Under the pieces are notes generated by a model. The model saw nothing but the letters and a program-made list of their open reading frames with translations. It was not told the DNA's origin and made no database searches. Below are positions 1 through 5,660 of a DNA stretch of 8,506 bases, one piece after another. The position numbers and the translations under genes are program-made. Position 1 is the first letter of the stretch; each line of letters begins with the position of its first letter. This DNA comes from an uncultured Oscillospiraceae bacterium (GTDB lineage: Bacteria > Bacillota > Clostridia > Oscillospirales > Oscillospiraceae): NCBI GenBank assembly GCA_934511545.1, contig CAKSWM010000052.1, positions 1 through 8,506 of the forward strand, read 5' to 3'.

Positions 1-1
1 G

Positions 2-151
2 TGGGCTGACGCCCACCAAGGCGAAAAGGACAAAAAGCGCCGGAAAGACGCGCTGTCAGGCGTGTTTGCCCTTGTCAGCCGATGGCAGCCTGGTTATTTT
101 CAGTTCGCTGGAGATACCGTCTCCGATGTTCCCTATGGAGGATATGTCTAA
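2..151 (+). CDS. possible 3' end of an upstream gene (partial)
   Basis: A 49-codon stretch is open from the left edge and ends in TAA at 149-151, directly next to the ATG of the penicillin-binding protein at 152. The Shine-Dalgarno sequence of that gene (GGAGG, 137-141) lies inside it. The reading begins WADAHQGEKDKK and ends DVPYGGYV, and I do not recognise a family. The stop-to-start abutment would suit an operon with translational coupling. However, an open frame of this length can occur by chance in G+C-rich DNA, a possible promoter lies within it, and part of it (51-85) resembles non-coding sequence at 2982-3016. It is offered only as a possibility. Confidence 0.22.
   Translation, partial: WADAHQGEKDKKRRKDALSGVFALVSRWQPGYFQFAGDTVSDVPYGGYV
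72..100 (+). promoter_or_regulatory. candidate promoter of the class A PBP gene
   Basis: TTGTCA (72-77) and TATTTT (95-100) are separated by exactly 17 nt, a reasonable sigma-A-type pair. Predicted initiation is near 107, giving a 5' leader of about 45 nt. The -35 hexamer lies inside a 16-bp sequence repeated at 3001-3016, where no matching -10 follows. Assigned by eye only. Confidence 0.35.
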
Positions 152-2422
152 ATGAGTTTTGACAAGAAAAAAGCCAAAAAAGTGGAGAAGGCCGTTAAGG
201 TGACCGCCGACACAACGGCGGGAGCGGTCGGAAACGCCGTGCGCCTCGGCGTAAGGATCGTCGCGACGATCCTGCTCATCATAATAACGACCGGACTGCT
301 GTTTGCGTGCATCTTTGCCTATTACGTAAAGACGTCGCTTTCCAGCGAGATGGACGTTGCCCCCTCGGAGTTTGCCCTCGCGCTTTCGAGCACGATATGG
401 TACACCGATGCAAACGGGAAAAGCCATGAGCTTGTAACTCTCCAGTCAACGGAAAAGCGCATATGGGTCGATTACGAGAATATTCCTCTGTATATGGAGG
501 AGGCCGCCGTTGCGATCGAGGATCAGCGCTTCTATAAGCACAAGGGAGTTGACTGGTACAGAACGGTCGCCGCGTTTGCCAACATGTTCATCAGCATGAA
601 AAACGACTTCGGAGGCTCGACGATCACGCAGCAGCTCATCAAGAACATGACAGAGGAGGACGATATTACCGTTCAGCGTAAGCTGCTCGAGATTTTCCGC
701 GCGCTTGAGTTTGAGAAGAAATACACCAAGGAAGAGATCATGGAGTGGTATCTCAACAAGATCTACCTTGGGGAGGGCTGCTATGGCGTTCAGGCCGCAG
801 CGCTTGAGTATTTCGGCAAGAACGTCTGGGATCTTTCGCTGGCAGAGTGTGCCTCCATCATCGGCATTACCAACAACCCCTCGCTTTATGATCCGTATAT
901 CAGCCGCGAAAACAATAAAAAACGCCAGCGCACGATACTGCACGAGATGTATGAGCAGGAATATATAACCTATGACGAATATGTCGCCGCGGTCAACGAG
1001 GAGCTTCAGTTCCAGCAGGGCGAGGGCGAGGACTATGTCATGGAGATATACACCTACTATGAGGAGACCGTCATCCAGGATGTGACGGCCGACCTTGCGA
1101 CGACCGCGAGCCAGCTGCTGTATTCCGGCGGCTATCAGATCTATTGCAGCCTCGATATGGACATTCAGGATATCGTCGATAATGTATATGAAAACCGTGA
1201 TAATATCCCTTATGTCTACACCAATACCGGACAGGACATACAGTCCGCCATTGTTATAATGGATCCTTACACCGGCGAGATCGTCGCGATGAGCGGCGGC
1301 GTCGGCGAAAAGACCGGCAACTTCGAATACAACCGCGCAACGCAGGCAAAGAGACCGCCCGGATCCTCCTTCAAGCCGCTTGCGACCTATGGTCCCGCGC
1401 TCGACCTTGGACTCATAACCCAGACGACGATGGTCGATGACTCTCCGGATATCAAGCTGCGCGGAACGACGTGGTATCCGAAAAACTCCGGAGGCGGAAA
1501 CTACGGCGTCCTGACGATAAGGGAGGCGCTCCAGCGCTCGCTCAACACCGTCTCCGCCCAGATACTCGACAAGCTCGGCGTTGAGACCAGCGTCGATTAC
1601 CTTGAGAACCATTTCGGCATCACCAGCCTTGTGGACGCCGACCACGACTACGCTCCGCTGAGCCTCGGACAGCTGACCGAGGGCATAACCGTCCGCGAGA
1701 TGTGCGCCGCCTACTGCGCGTTTGTGAACGACGGAATATATACAAAGCCGCGCACATATACGGTCGTCACCGACTATGACGGAAACATCGTGCTCGACAA
1801 CCAGCCGGAGACCACGGCCGCGCTGAAGGGCAACACCGCCTGGAACATGTCCAACATGCTCCAGAACGCGGTACAGGCCGGTACCGGTACCGAGGCATAT
1901 CTCGGCATCATGCCCGCCGCGGGCAAGACCGGTACGACATCGGACAACAAGGACCGCTACTTTGTCGGCTTCACGCCGTACTATGTCGCGGCGGTCTGGA
2001 CGGGCTTCGACACGCCCGCTTATATGAGCGTATCCGGAAACCCGGCCTGCCAGATATGGCGCAAGATCATGTATCCGATACACGAAAATCTGCCGTATAA
2101 GAGCTTCCCGACGCCGACGATAGGCGCGCCGACGAATATATTCGGCGATATGGAAAAGGAAAGCCCAAGCCCAAGCGAATCTCCGAGCCCGAGTGAAAGC
2201 CCGAGTCCGAGCGATTCCCCGAGCCCGAGCGAGACCGTCAGCCCGGCGGAACCGACAACGGAAGCACCGACCGATACTCCGCCGGTAACGGAGCCTCCGT
2301 CTCCGTCAGAGCCGGTAACTCCGCCGGTAACGGAACCGCCGACTCCGTCGGAACCGGTAACTCCGCCGGTAACGGATACGCCTGTCCCGCCGACGACGGA
2401 TACACCGGAAAGCCCCGAGTAA
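152..2422 (+). CDS. class A penicillin-binding protein (PBP1A-type, bifunctional transglycosylase/transpeptidase)
   Basis: This 756-residue membrane-anchored enzyme polymerises lipid II into glycan strands and cross-links the stem peptides outside the membrane. A basic cytoplasmic start (residues 1-33) is followed by one membrane segment at about 34-59. The GT51 domain shows EDQRFYKHKGVDW (123-135, catalytic Glu123), GGSTITQQL (154-162), RKLLEIFRALEFEKKYTKEE (176-195) and WYLNKIYLG (199-207). The transpeptidase domain has SSFK (405-408, nucleophile Ser405), SLN (463-465) and KTGTT (592-596), so both activities look intact. From about 670 the tail is Pro/Ser/Thr-rich with four SPSPS(E/D) hexapeptides and a 14-residue repeat, probably an extracellular wall-spanning spacer. 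The start is supported by GGAGG at 137-141, 10 nt upstream. A terminator follows at 2509-2539. The family is clear. The exact paralogue name (ponA, pbpF, mrcA) cannot be settled, so no symbol is given. Confidence 0.96.
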   Translation: MSFDKKKAKKVEKAVKVTADTTAGAVGNAVRLGVRIVATILLIIITTGLLFACIFAYYVKTSLSSEMDVAPSEFALALSSTIWYTDANGKSHELVTLQSTEKRIWVDYENIPLYMEEAAVAIEDQRFYKHKGVDWYRTVAAFANMFISMKNDFGGSTITQQLIKNMTEEDDITVQRKLLEIFRALEFEKKYTKEEIMEWYLNKIYLGEGCYGVQAAALEYFGKNVWDLSLAECASIIGITNNPSLYDPYISRENNKKRQRTILHEMYEQEYITYDEYVAAVNEELQFQQGEGEDYVMEIYTYYEETVIQDVTADLATTASQLLYSGGYQIYCSLDMDIQDIVDNVYENRDNIPYVYTNTGQDIQSAIVIMDPYTGEIVAMSGGVGEKTGNFEYNRATQAKRPPGSSFKPLATYGPALDLGLITQTTMVDDSPDIKLRGTTWYPKNSGGGNYGVLTIREALQRSLNTVSAQILDKLGVETSVDYLENHFGITSLVDADHDYAPLSLGQLTEGITVREMCAAYCAFVNDGIYTKPRTYTVVTDYDGNIVLDNQPETTAALKGNTAWNMSNMLQNAVQAGTGTEAYLGIMPAAGKTGTTSDNKDRYFVGFTPYYVAAVWTGFDTPAYMSVSGNPACQIWRKIMYPIHENLPYKSFPTPTIGAPTNIFGDMEKESPSPSESPSPSESPSPSDSPSPSETVSPAEPTTEAPTDTPPVTEPPSPSEPVTPPVTEPPTPSEPVTPPVTDTPVPPTTDTPESPE
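2162..2233 (+). repeat. 18-nt tandem repeat encoding SPSPS(E/D), four copies
   Basis: Four consecutive 18-nt units encode SPSPSE, SPSPSE, SPSPSD and SPSPSE at the start of the low-complexity tail of the PBP. Codons differ between units (agc/agt/tct/tcc, ccg/cca), so the peptide repeat is better conserved than the DNA. Confidence 0.9.
2291..2374 (+). repeat. 42-nt tandem repeat encoding EPPSPSEPVTPPVT / EPPTPSEPVTPPVT
   Basis: Two adjacent 42-nt units (2291-2332 and 2333-2374) are nearly identical and share the run ccggtaactccgccggtaac. A partial unit (TPPVT) precedes them and a diverged one follows. The array is in frame and lengthens the Pro/Thr-rich tail of the PBP. Confidence 0.88.
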
Positions 2423-2508
2423 GCGGGACCCGGCATGATTCAAAAAGCCCTGCTGATGCAAGGCTTGATAGCGGCAAGTAACTATCTTGTCTTGAACAGG
2501 AACGGAAG

Positions 2509-2539
2509 ACGGCGTGACCGCAAGGGTCACGCCGTTTTT
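2509..2539 (+). terminator. intrinsic terminator of the PBP gene
   Basis: A perfect 11-bp stem, ACGGCGTGACC (2509-2519) with GGTCACGCCGT (2525-2535) and loop GCAAG, runs into a T-tract (2535-2539). It lies 87 nt after the PBP stop. No T-run follows on the minus strand, so it acts in the plus direction. Confidence 0.88.
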
Positions 2540-2596
2540 CTGCGCTCACAGGTCGTTTGCGTGATAACAGGTTTGGGAATAACGGGAATTTCCGCA

Positions 2597-2707
2597 TCAT
2601 CCACGAAGCTGAAGGCGGAATGCCGGTTCATAGGCGTAAAGCCGCTCCCAAAAGAGCGAGGCTTCGTTTTCCGTGATCGCTTCACGGATAGTGATCGGGT
2701 TTTCCAT
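2597..2707 (-). pseudogene. truncated GNAT-family N-acetyltransferase remnant
   Basis: From an ATG at 2707-2705, 36 codons are read before TGA (2599-2597). The peptide begins MENPITIREAITENEASLFW and continues ERLYAY, which resembles the N-terminus of GNAT acetyltransferases (acetyl-CoA-dependent transfer to small molecules or proteins), typically 150-180 residues long. The start has an excellent GGAGG (2719-2715) 7 nt upstream, so initiation signals look intact. After about residue 26 the reading (EPAFRLQLRG, then stop) no longer looks like GNAT. The other two frames show no recognisable continuation before the terminator at 2509-2539. The acetyl-CoA-binding motif A is absent, so no enzyme activity is expected. 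The family call rests on a short N-terminal likeness from memory and is moderate. Confidence 0.5.
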
Positions 2708-2758
2708 GTTGTTTCCTCCAAAGTTTTATTCGGAGGGTTAGGAAGCGTGAACCCTCCG
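2708..2758 (-). promoter_or_regulatory. possible translation attenuator upstream of the GNAT remnant
   Basis: On the minus strand a perfect 9-bp hairpin pairs CGGAGGGTT (2758-2750) with AACCCTCCG (2739-2731) around a 10-nt loop. The second arm contains CCTCC (2736-2732), which can instead pair with the ribosome-binding GGAGG (2719-2715) of the GNAT remnant across a 12-nt loop. Arm one and the Shine-Dalgarno sequence therefore compete for the same segment, the geometry of a translation attenuator. Pairing is seen in the sequence. Regulation is inferred. Confidence 0.35.
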
Positions 2759-2776
2759 TACACGATTCATTTTCAT
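2738..2776 (-). CDS. possible leader peptide MKMNRVRRVHAS
   Basis: A 12-codon frame starts at ATG 2776-2774 and stops at TAA (2740-2738), in the loop-to-second-arm junction of the hairpin described at 2731-2758. Its codons 7-9 (CGG AGG GTT) are the first arm of that hairpin. A purine-rich AAAGGGTGG lies 6 nt upstream, a usable but imperfect ribosome-binding site. The peptide is basic and carries Arg-Val-Arg. Arg/Lys-X-Arg/Lys motifs are known to allow macrolide-dependent ribosome arrest in some erm leader peptides. Frames this short are common by chance. The placement over a hairpin just ahead of a good gene start is what makes it worth listing. No convincing minus-strand promoter was found upstream. 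Confidence 0.25.
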   Translation of the reverse strand: MKMNRVRRVHAS

Positions 2777-2812
2777 AGAAAACCACCCTTTCCGTTTCGT
2801 ATTTGTATTCAA

Positions 2813-2838
2813 AACACTTGTTGAAGTGTTGATATCAA
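2813..2838. repeat. overlapping operator-like inverted repeats
   Basis: AACACTT (2813-2819) and AAGTGTT (2824-2830) form a perfect 7-bp inverted repeat around GTTG. The self-complementary TTGATATCAA (2829-2838) overlaps its right end. A weak plus-strand promoter-like pair, TTGAAG (2821-2826) and TAACAT (2845-2850) with 18 nt between, overlaps them. The size and symmetry suit a dimeric repressor site, but no regulator gene is present in the window. Confidence 0.35.
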
Positions 2839-2905
2839 GTATTCTAACATGAATTTGTGAAAAACTCTACCACTATGTTTGCCGCGGACGGAAGCGGCCG
2901 ATTGA

Positions 2906-2931
2906 CGGCCGGATGGGGCTATATCCGGCCG
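2906..2931. repeat. GC-rich palindrome upstream of the SLH-gene promoter
   Basis: CGGCCGGAT (2906-2914) and ATCCGGCCG (2923-2931) form a perfect 9-bp inverted repeat around an 8-nt loop. It ends 9 nt before the -35 hexamer of the predicted SLH promoter and is not followed by a T-run. A regulator-binding site or a transcript hairpin is possible, and nothing in the sequence distinguishes these. Confidence 0.4.
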
Positions 2932-2940
2932 GAACAGGTG

Positions 2941-2969
2941 TTGAAAAAAGATGCCGCATATGTTTTAAT
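2941..2969 (+). promoter_or_regulatory. predicted promoter of the SLH surface-protein gene
   Basis: TTGAAA (2941-2946) and TTTAAT (2964-2969) are 17 nt apart. The -10 is preceded by TGT (2961-2963), an extended -10 motif. This is among the best sigma-A-type promoters in the window. Transcription should start near 2976, so the mRNA would begin with the hairpin at 2974-3019 and reach the ribosome-binding site GGGGAGG at 3028-3034. Confidence 0.6.
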
Positions 2970-2973
2970 GAAA

Positions 2974-3019
2974 ATACCATCGGCTTACAAGCGCGCATGT
3001 CCTTGTCAGCCGATGGTAT
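2974..3019 (+). promoter_or_regulatory. long hairpin at the predicted 5' end of the SLH-gene mRNA
   Basis: ATACCATCGGCT (2974-2985) pairs perfectly with AGCCGATGGTAT (3008-3019). After one mismatch the stem continues ACAAG (2987-2991) with CTTGT (3002-3006), leaving a 10-nt loop. The hairpin lies between the predicted start of transcription and the ribosome-binding site, 9 nt before the latter. Stem-loops at the extreme 5' end are known to stabilise mRNA in Bacillota, the aprE leader being an example. That role is inferred here. No T-run follows on the plus strand. Confidence 0.55.
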
Positions 3020-3043
3020 GAAAACAAGGGGAGGAAGCTTTTA

Positions 3044-4710
3044 ATGAAGAAACGTACTTTATCTCTGCTGATGACGCTTGTCATCATGCTTTCGCTGGTC
3101 AGCGGGCTTACTTTGCCGGCAAGCGCCGTGACTGGCTTCAACGGCGGCAGCGGCACGCGAAACGATCCTTATCTGATCGCGACGGCGGAGCAGCTCGGAT
3201 ATTTCCGCGATCTGGTCAACGCGGGCAGTGACTGGCTCTGCGCCAAGGTCGTTGCGGACATCGATCTCGGCGGCGTCAGCTAGACGCCCATCGGACTGAC
3301 GCAGTCCGGCTACAACGGAATGTTCGACGGCTGCGGGCACCTTATTTCCAATGTCCGCATCGACAGCATCAGCGGCAATATCAGCATAACACAGACGAAC
3401 GGCAGGAAATTCACAATAGTTGTCGGCGGATTGTTTGGCGTCGTCGGCTATTCGGGCACCGTCCGCTGCGTCGGCATCAGCGGCTCCGTCGCCGGGAACA
3501 TAAGCTCCACCAGAGGGCATGGCCTGTATATCGGCAGCATGGTCGGCACCACCTTCGGTATGATCGAAGAGTGCTTCTCGACCTGCAATTTCACCGACCT
3601 GACCATCAAAAATAACGACTATATCGGCCTCGGCGGACTTGTCGGCAACTCGCAGCCCGGCGCGACCGTCCGCAACTGCTACAACACCGGAAGCATTACC
3701 GCGACTATCAAGAGCTCTGACTCGTCCGCCAAAACCTGTATGCAGGCGGCCTTATCGGCCTTGGCGACAGCCGGGTCGAGAACTGCTATGCGGCGACCAA
3801 CCTCAACCTGACCGCGAGCAGCAGCAAGAGACTCTATGGCGGCGTTATCGGAAATGCCGGCGGAAACGATATTTACAACTGCTATTTTGACAAGCAGGTG
3901 TGCACCGTTGCGTCATATACCTGCGGCTGCAAGTTCGACAGCCTGAACGCCTTTGATCCTCCCTACTGCATGGGAAAGACGACCGAAGTGCTCCGCAGCG
4001 ACAAGATGCCCGGCGTTCTCGGAAACGTGTTCATGAAGGACAAGAACTGGGTCAACAAGGGCTACCCCACCCTCGCCGTCATGACCTACGGTCTCGAGGA
4101 CGAGAACTGGTCTCCGTGGTTCGAGGATGAGGCTATGGGCGACAATGTTGACAGAGATGCTTTTGAATGCCTCATCCCGCCCGAGCTCCAGAACAAGGAC
4201 CTGACAAACGACATAACCCGCCTGGAGTTCTGCGCCGTTGCAGTCCAGCTTTATGAGCAGATGGACGGCCCGAAGCTGGATGCGTCAGTGCTCGACAGCC
4301 CGTTTTCCGACACCAGCGCCGACGTTGTCCGCAAGGCATATGCTCTCGGCATAACCAACGGCGTTTCCGCAACGCAGTTTGACCCGTATTCGCTTATAAG
4401 CCGTGAACAGCTTGCAACGATGTTCACCCGCGTTTACAAGGCTCTCAATCTGCCCGGGTGGACGCTTGCGAACGACGGCGCTTACAGGCTCGATTACAGC
4501 GGCGTTACGCCCTTCGCCGACGACGCGTACATCAGCGCTTATGCAAAGCCGAGCGTTTACTTCATGGTCAAAAACGAGGTCATAAAGGGCATGACCGCAA
4601 CGACGTTCGCGCCCCGCAACACGACGCCCTATGAGAACGCGATAGGTTATGCAAACGCCTCCCGCGAGCAGGCGCTCATCATGGCCGTGCGCATGTTCAA
4701 AAAGCTGTGA
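3044..4710 (+). pseudogene. secreted GLUG/SLH-domain surface protein gene, disrupted by a TAG and a frameshift
   Basis: The gene would encode a wall-associated protein of about 555 residues. It opens with a signal peptide (MKKRTLSLLMTLVIML..., likely cleavage after ASA, residue 29 region) behind GGGGAGG at 3028-3034. A GLUG-type region follows with repeats such as GGLVGNSQPGATVRNCYNTG, AGGLIGLGDSRVENCY and YGGVIGNAGGNDIYNCY. The C-terminus has SLH modules: a partial one (DLTNDITRLEF), FSDTSADVVRKAYALGITNG and FADDAYISAYAKPSVYFMVK, ending in NASREQALIM. SLH domains usually bind pyruvylated secondary wall polymers. Two lesions break it. TAG at 3281-3283 interrupts DLGGVS(stop)TPIG, where Trp (TGG) is usual. 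Around A-tract 3731-3734 the frame shifts, and one more A would restore AKNLYAGGLIG. Both flanking frames remain open and family-like, so decay is recent, an assembly error, or the product is recoded. Confidence 0.85.
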
Positions 4711-4718
4711 CCGTATAT

Positions 4719-4758
4719 AAAAAACGCAGGGTACGTCAAAATGTACCCTGCGTTTTTT
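4719..4758. terminator. bidirectional terminator between the SLH gene and rsmI
   Basis: A 16-bp perfect stem, AAAAAACGCAGGGTAC (4719-4734) with GTACCCTGCGTTTTTT (4743-4758), encloses an 8-nt loop. A T-run follows the GC core on both strands. It starts 9 nt after the SLH-gene stop and lies 47 nt beyond the rsmI stop on the other strand, so it serves both convergent units. Confidence 0.95.
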
Positions 4759-4805
4759 GCGCTTTTCGCAAATATTTGGGTGCCTTCCGGCAGGCGCGGG
4801 TCTTA

Positions 4806-5660
4806 TCAGCCCCGCCCGTCGCCTCCGGTAACGGGATCCCGGATCGCCATTTCGTAAAGCTCGTTCTTTGAAAATCCGGAGTCAAGAGAAGCAAGCTTTG
4901 CCGCCTCCTTGAGCTTTTTGCCGCCCGCGCGGTAGAAAGCGACGCGCTCGAGAGCCTGTTCCATTGTCATGGTCGGCTCGTTTTTCTCCTCCGCGCCGTG
5001 TACGACGAGGACAAATTCTCCCTTTGGAGCGGTCGTTTCATAATATACCAGAGCCTCGGACAGCGTCGTTCGGATTATCTCCTCATGGATCTTCGTCAGC
5101 TCGCGGCACAGCGCGATCCGGCGGTCGCCGAGGTATTTGTAAAGGTCAGTAAGCGTTGCGACGAGTTTGTGCGGCGCTTCATAAAAGATCATGGTGCGCT
5201 TTTCGCCCACAAGCCCCTCAAGGTGCTCGCGTCTGGGGCGGTTGGCTGTGCTCAGGAAGCCCTCAAAGGTGAAGCGCTGTGTTGGCAGTCCGCTCACGGC
5301 AAGTGCGGAGATCAGCGCGTTTGCGCCCGGGATAGGGCAGACGCGCACCCCGTTTATTCCGCACTGGCGCACGATATCCTCGCCCGGGTCGCTTATGGCG
5401 GGCATACCGGCGTCGGAGACCAGCGCGCAGCTCTCGCCCGCGAGCAGGCGGGAGAGAAGCTTTTCACCCATCTCGGCCCGGTTGTGTTCGTAATAGCTGA
5501 CCATCGGCTTTTTGATGCCGAGGTGGTTAAGCAGCTTTATGGTAACGCGGGTATCCTCCGCTGCAATAAAATCGACCTGTCTGAGCGTTTCGACGGCGCG
5601 CGGCGAAAAATCGCCCAGGTTGCCGATCGGCGTTGCGACAAGATAAAGAGTACCGCTCAT
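4806..5660 (-). CDS. rsmI: 16S rRNA (cytidine(1402)-2'-O)-methyltransferase RsmI
   Basis: RsmI transfers a methyl group from S-adenosylmethionine to the 2'-O of C1402 in 16S rRNA, near the ribosomal P site. The 284-residue protein has the normal family length. The tetrapyrrole-methylase-like fold is marked by LYLVATPIGNLGD (5-17), AAEDTR (33-38), SDAGMPAISDPG (82-93), PIPGANALISALAVSGLP (109-126), FEGFL (132-136), FYEAPHK (159-165), LCRELTKIHEE (184-194) and KGEFVLVV (213-220). The start is fixed by GGAGG at 5672-5668, 7 nt upstream and inside the preceding gene. Its ATG overlaps the TGA of that gene as ATGA, implying translational coupling. The pairing with a TrmN6-like methyltransferase matches the yabB-yabC neighbourhood of Bacillus subtilis. 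Transcription ends at the terminator 4719-4758. Confidence 0.97.
   Translation of the reverse strand: MSGTLYLVATPIGNLGDFSPRAVETLRQVDFIAAEDTRVTIKLLNHLGIKKPMVSYYEHNRAEMGEKLLSRLLAGESCALVSDAGMPAISDPGEDIVRQCGINGVRVCPIPGANALISALAVSGLPTQRFTFEGFLSTANRPRREHLEGLVGEKRTMIFYEAPHKLVATLTDLYKYLGDRRIALCRELTKIHEEIIRTTLSEALVYYETTAPKGEFVLVVHGAEEKNEPTMTMEQALERVAFYRAGGKKLKEAAKLASLDSGFSKNELYEMAIRDPVTGGDGRG

Larger units (their letters stand above)
2540..3043. other. gene-free stretch with remnant and regulatory structure
   Basis: No intact protein gene is evident here. Left to right it contains a truncated GNAT start on the minus strand, a possible leader peptide with competing hairpins, a pair of overlapping inverted repeats (2813-2838), a GC-rich palindrome (2906-2931), the SLH-gene promoter (2941-2969) and a long 5' hairpin (2974-3019). 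The middle part (about 2760-2880) is visibly more A+T-rich than the flanking genes, which would suit a scar of acquired DNA. No transposase, integrase or clear target duplication was seen. Confidence 0.6.

Noticed and set aside
1..16. Inverted repeat GTGGGC-TGAC-GCCCAC at the left edge
   Set aside because: A 6-bp stem without a following T-run, truncated context at the window edge, and inside a possible coding tail. It is too weak to assign.
446..2083. 545-codon open frame on the minus strand antisense to the PBP gene
   Set aside because: The plus-strand frame has all catalytic motifs of a class A PBP. The antisense reading shows no recognisable domain and reflects codon bias in G+C-rich coding DNA.
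2443..2468. Imperfect hairpin AAGCCCTG/CAAGGCTT after the PBP stop
   Set aside because: The stem has a mismatch and no T-run, and the perfect terminator 40 nt downstream explains transcript ending.
2435..2824. 129-codon plus-strand open frame after the PBP gene
   Set aside because: It runs straight through the PBP terminator hairpin and the GNAT remnant, has no good ribosome-binding site and resembles nothing known.
2870..2972. Riboswitch in the leader region before the SLH gene
   Set aside because: No conserved riboswitch core could be matched by eye, and the predicted promoter lies downstream of most of this stretch.
3725..3740. Programmed -1 ribosomal frameshift at GCC AAA ACC in the SLH gene
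   Set aside because: The site does not fit the X XXY YYZ slippery pattern, no obvious downstream stimulator was seen, and the gene also carries an upstream TAG. A base deletion is simpler.
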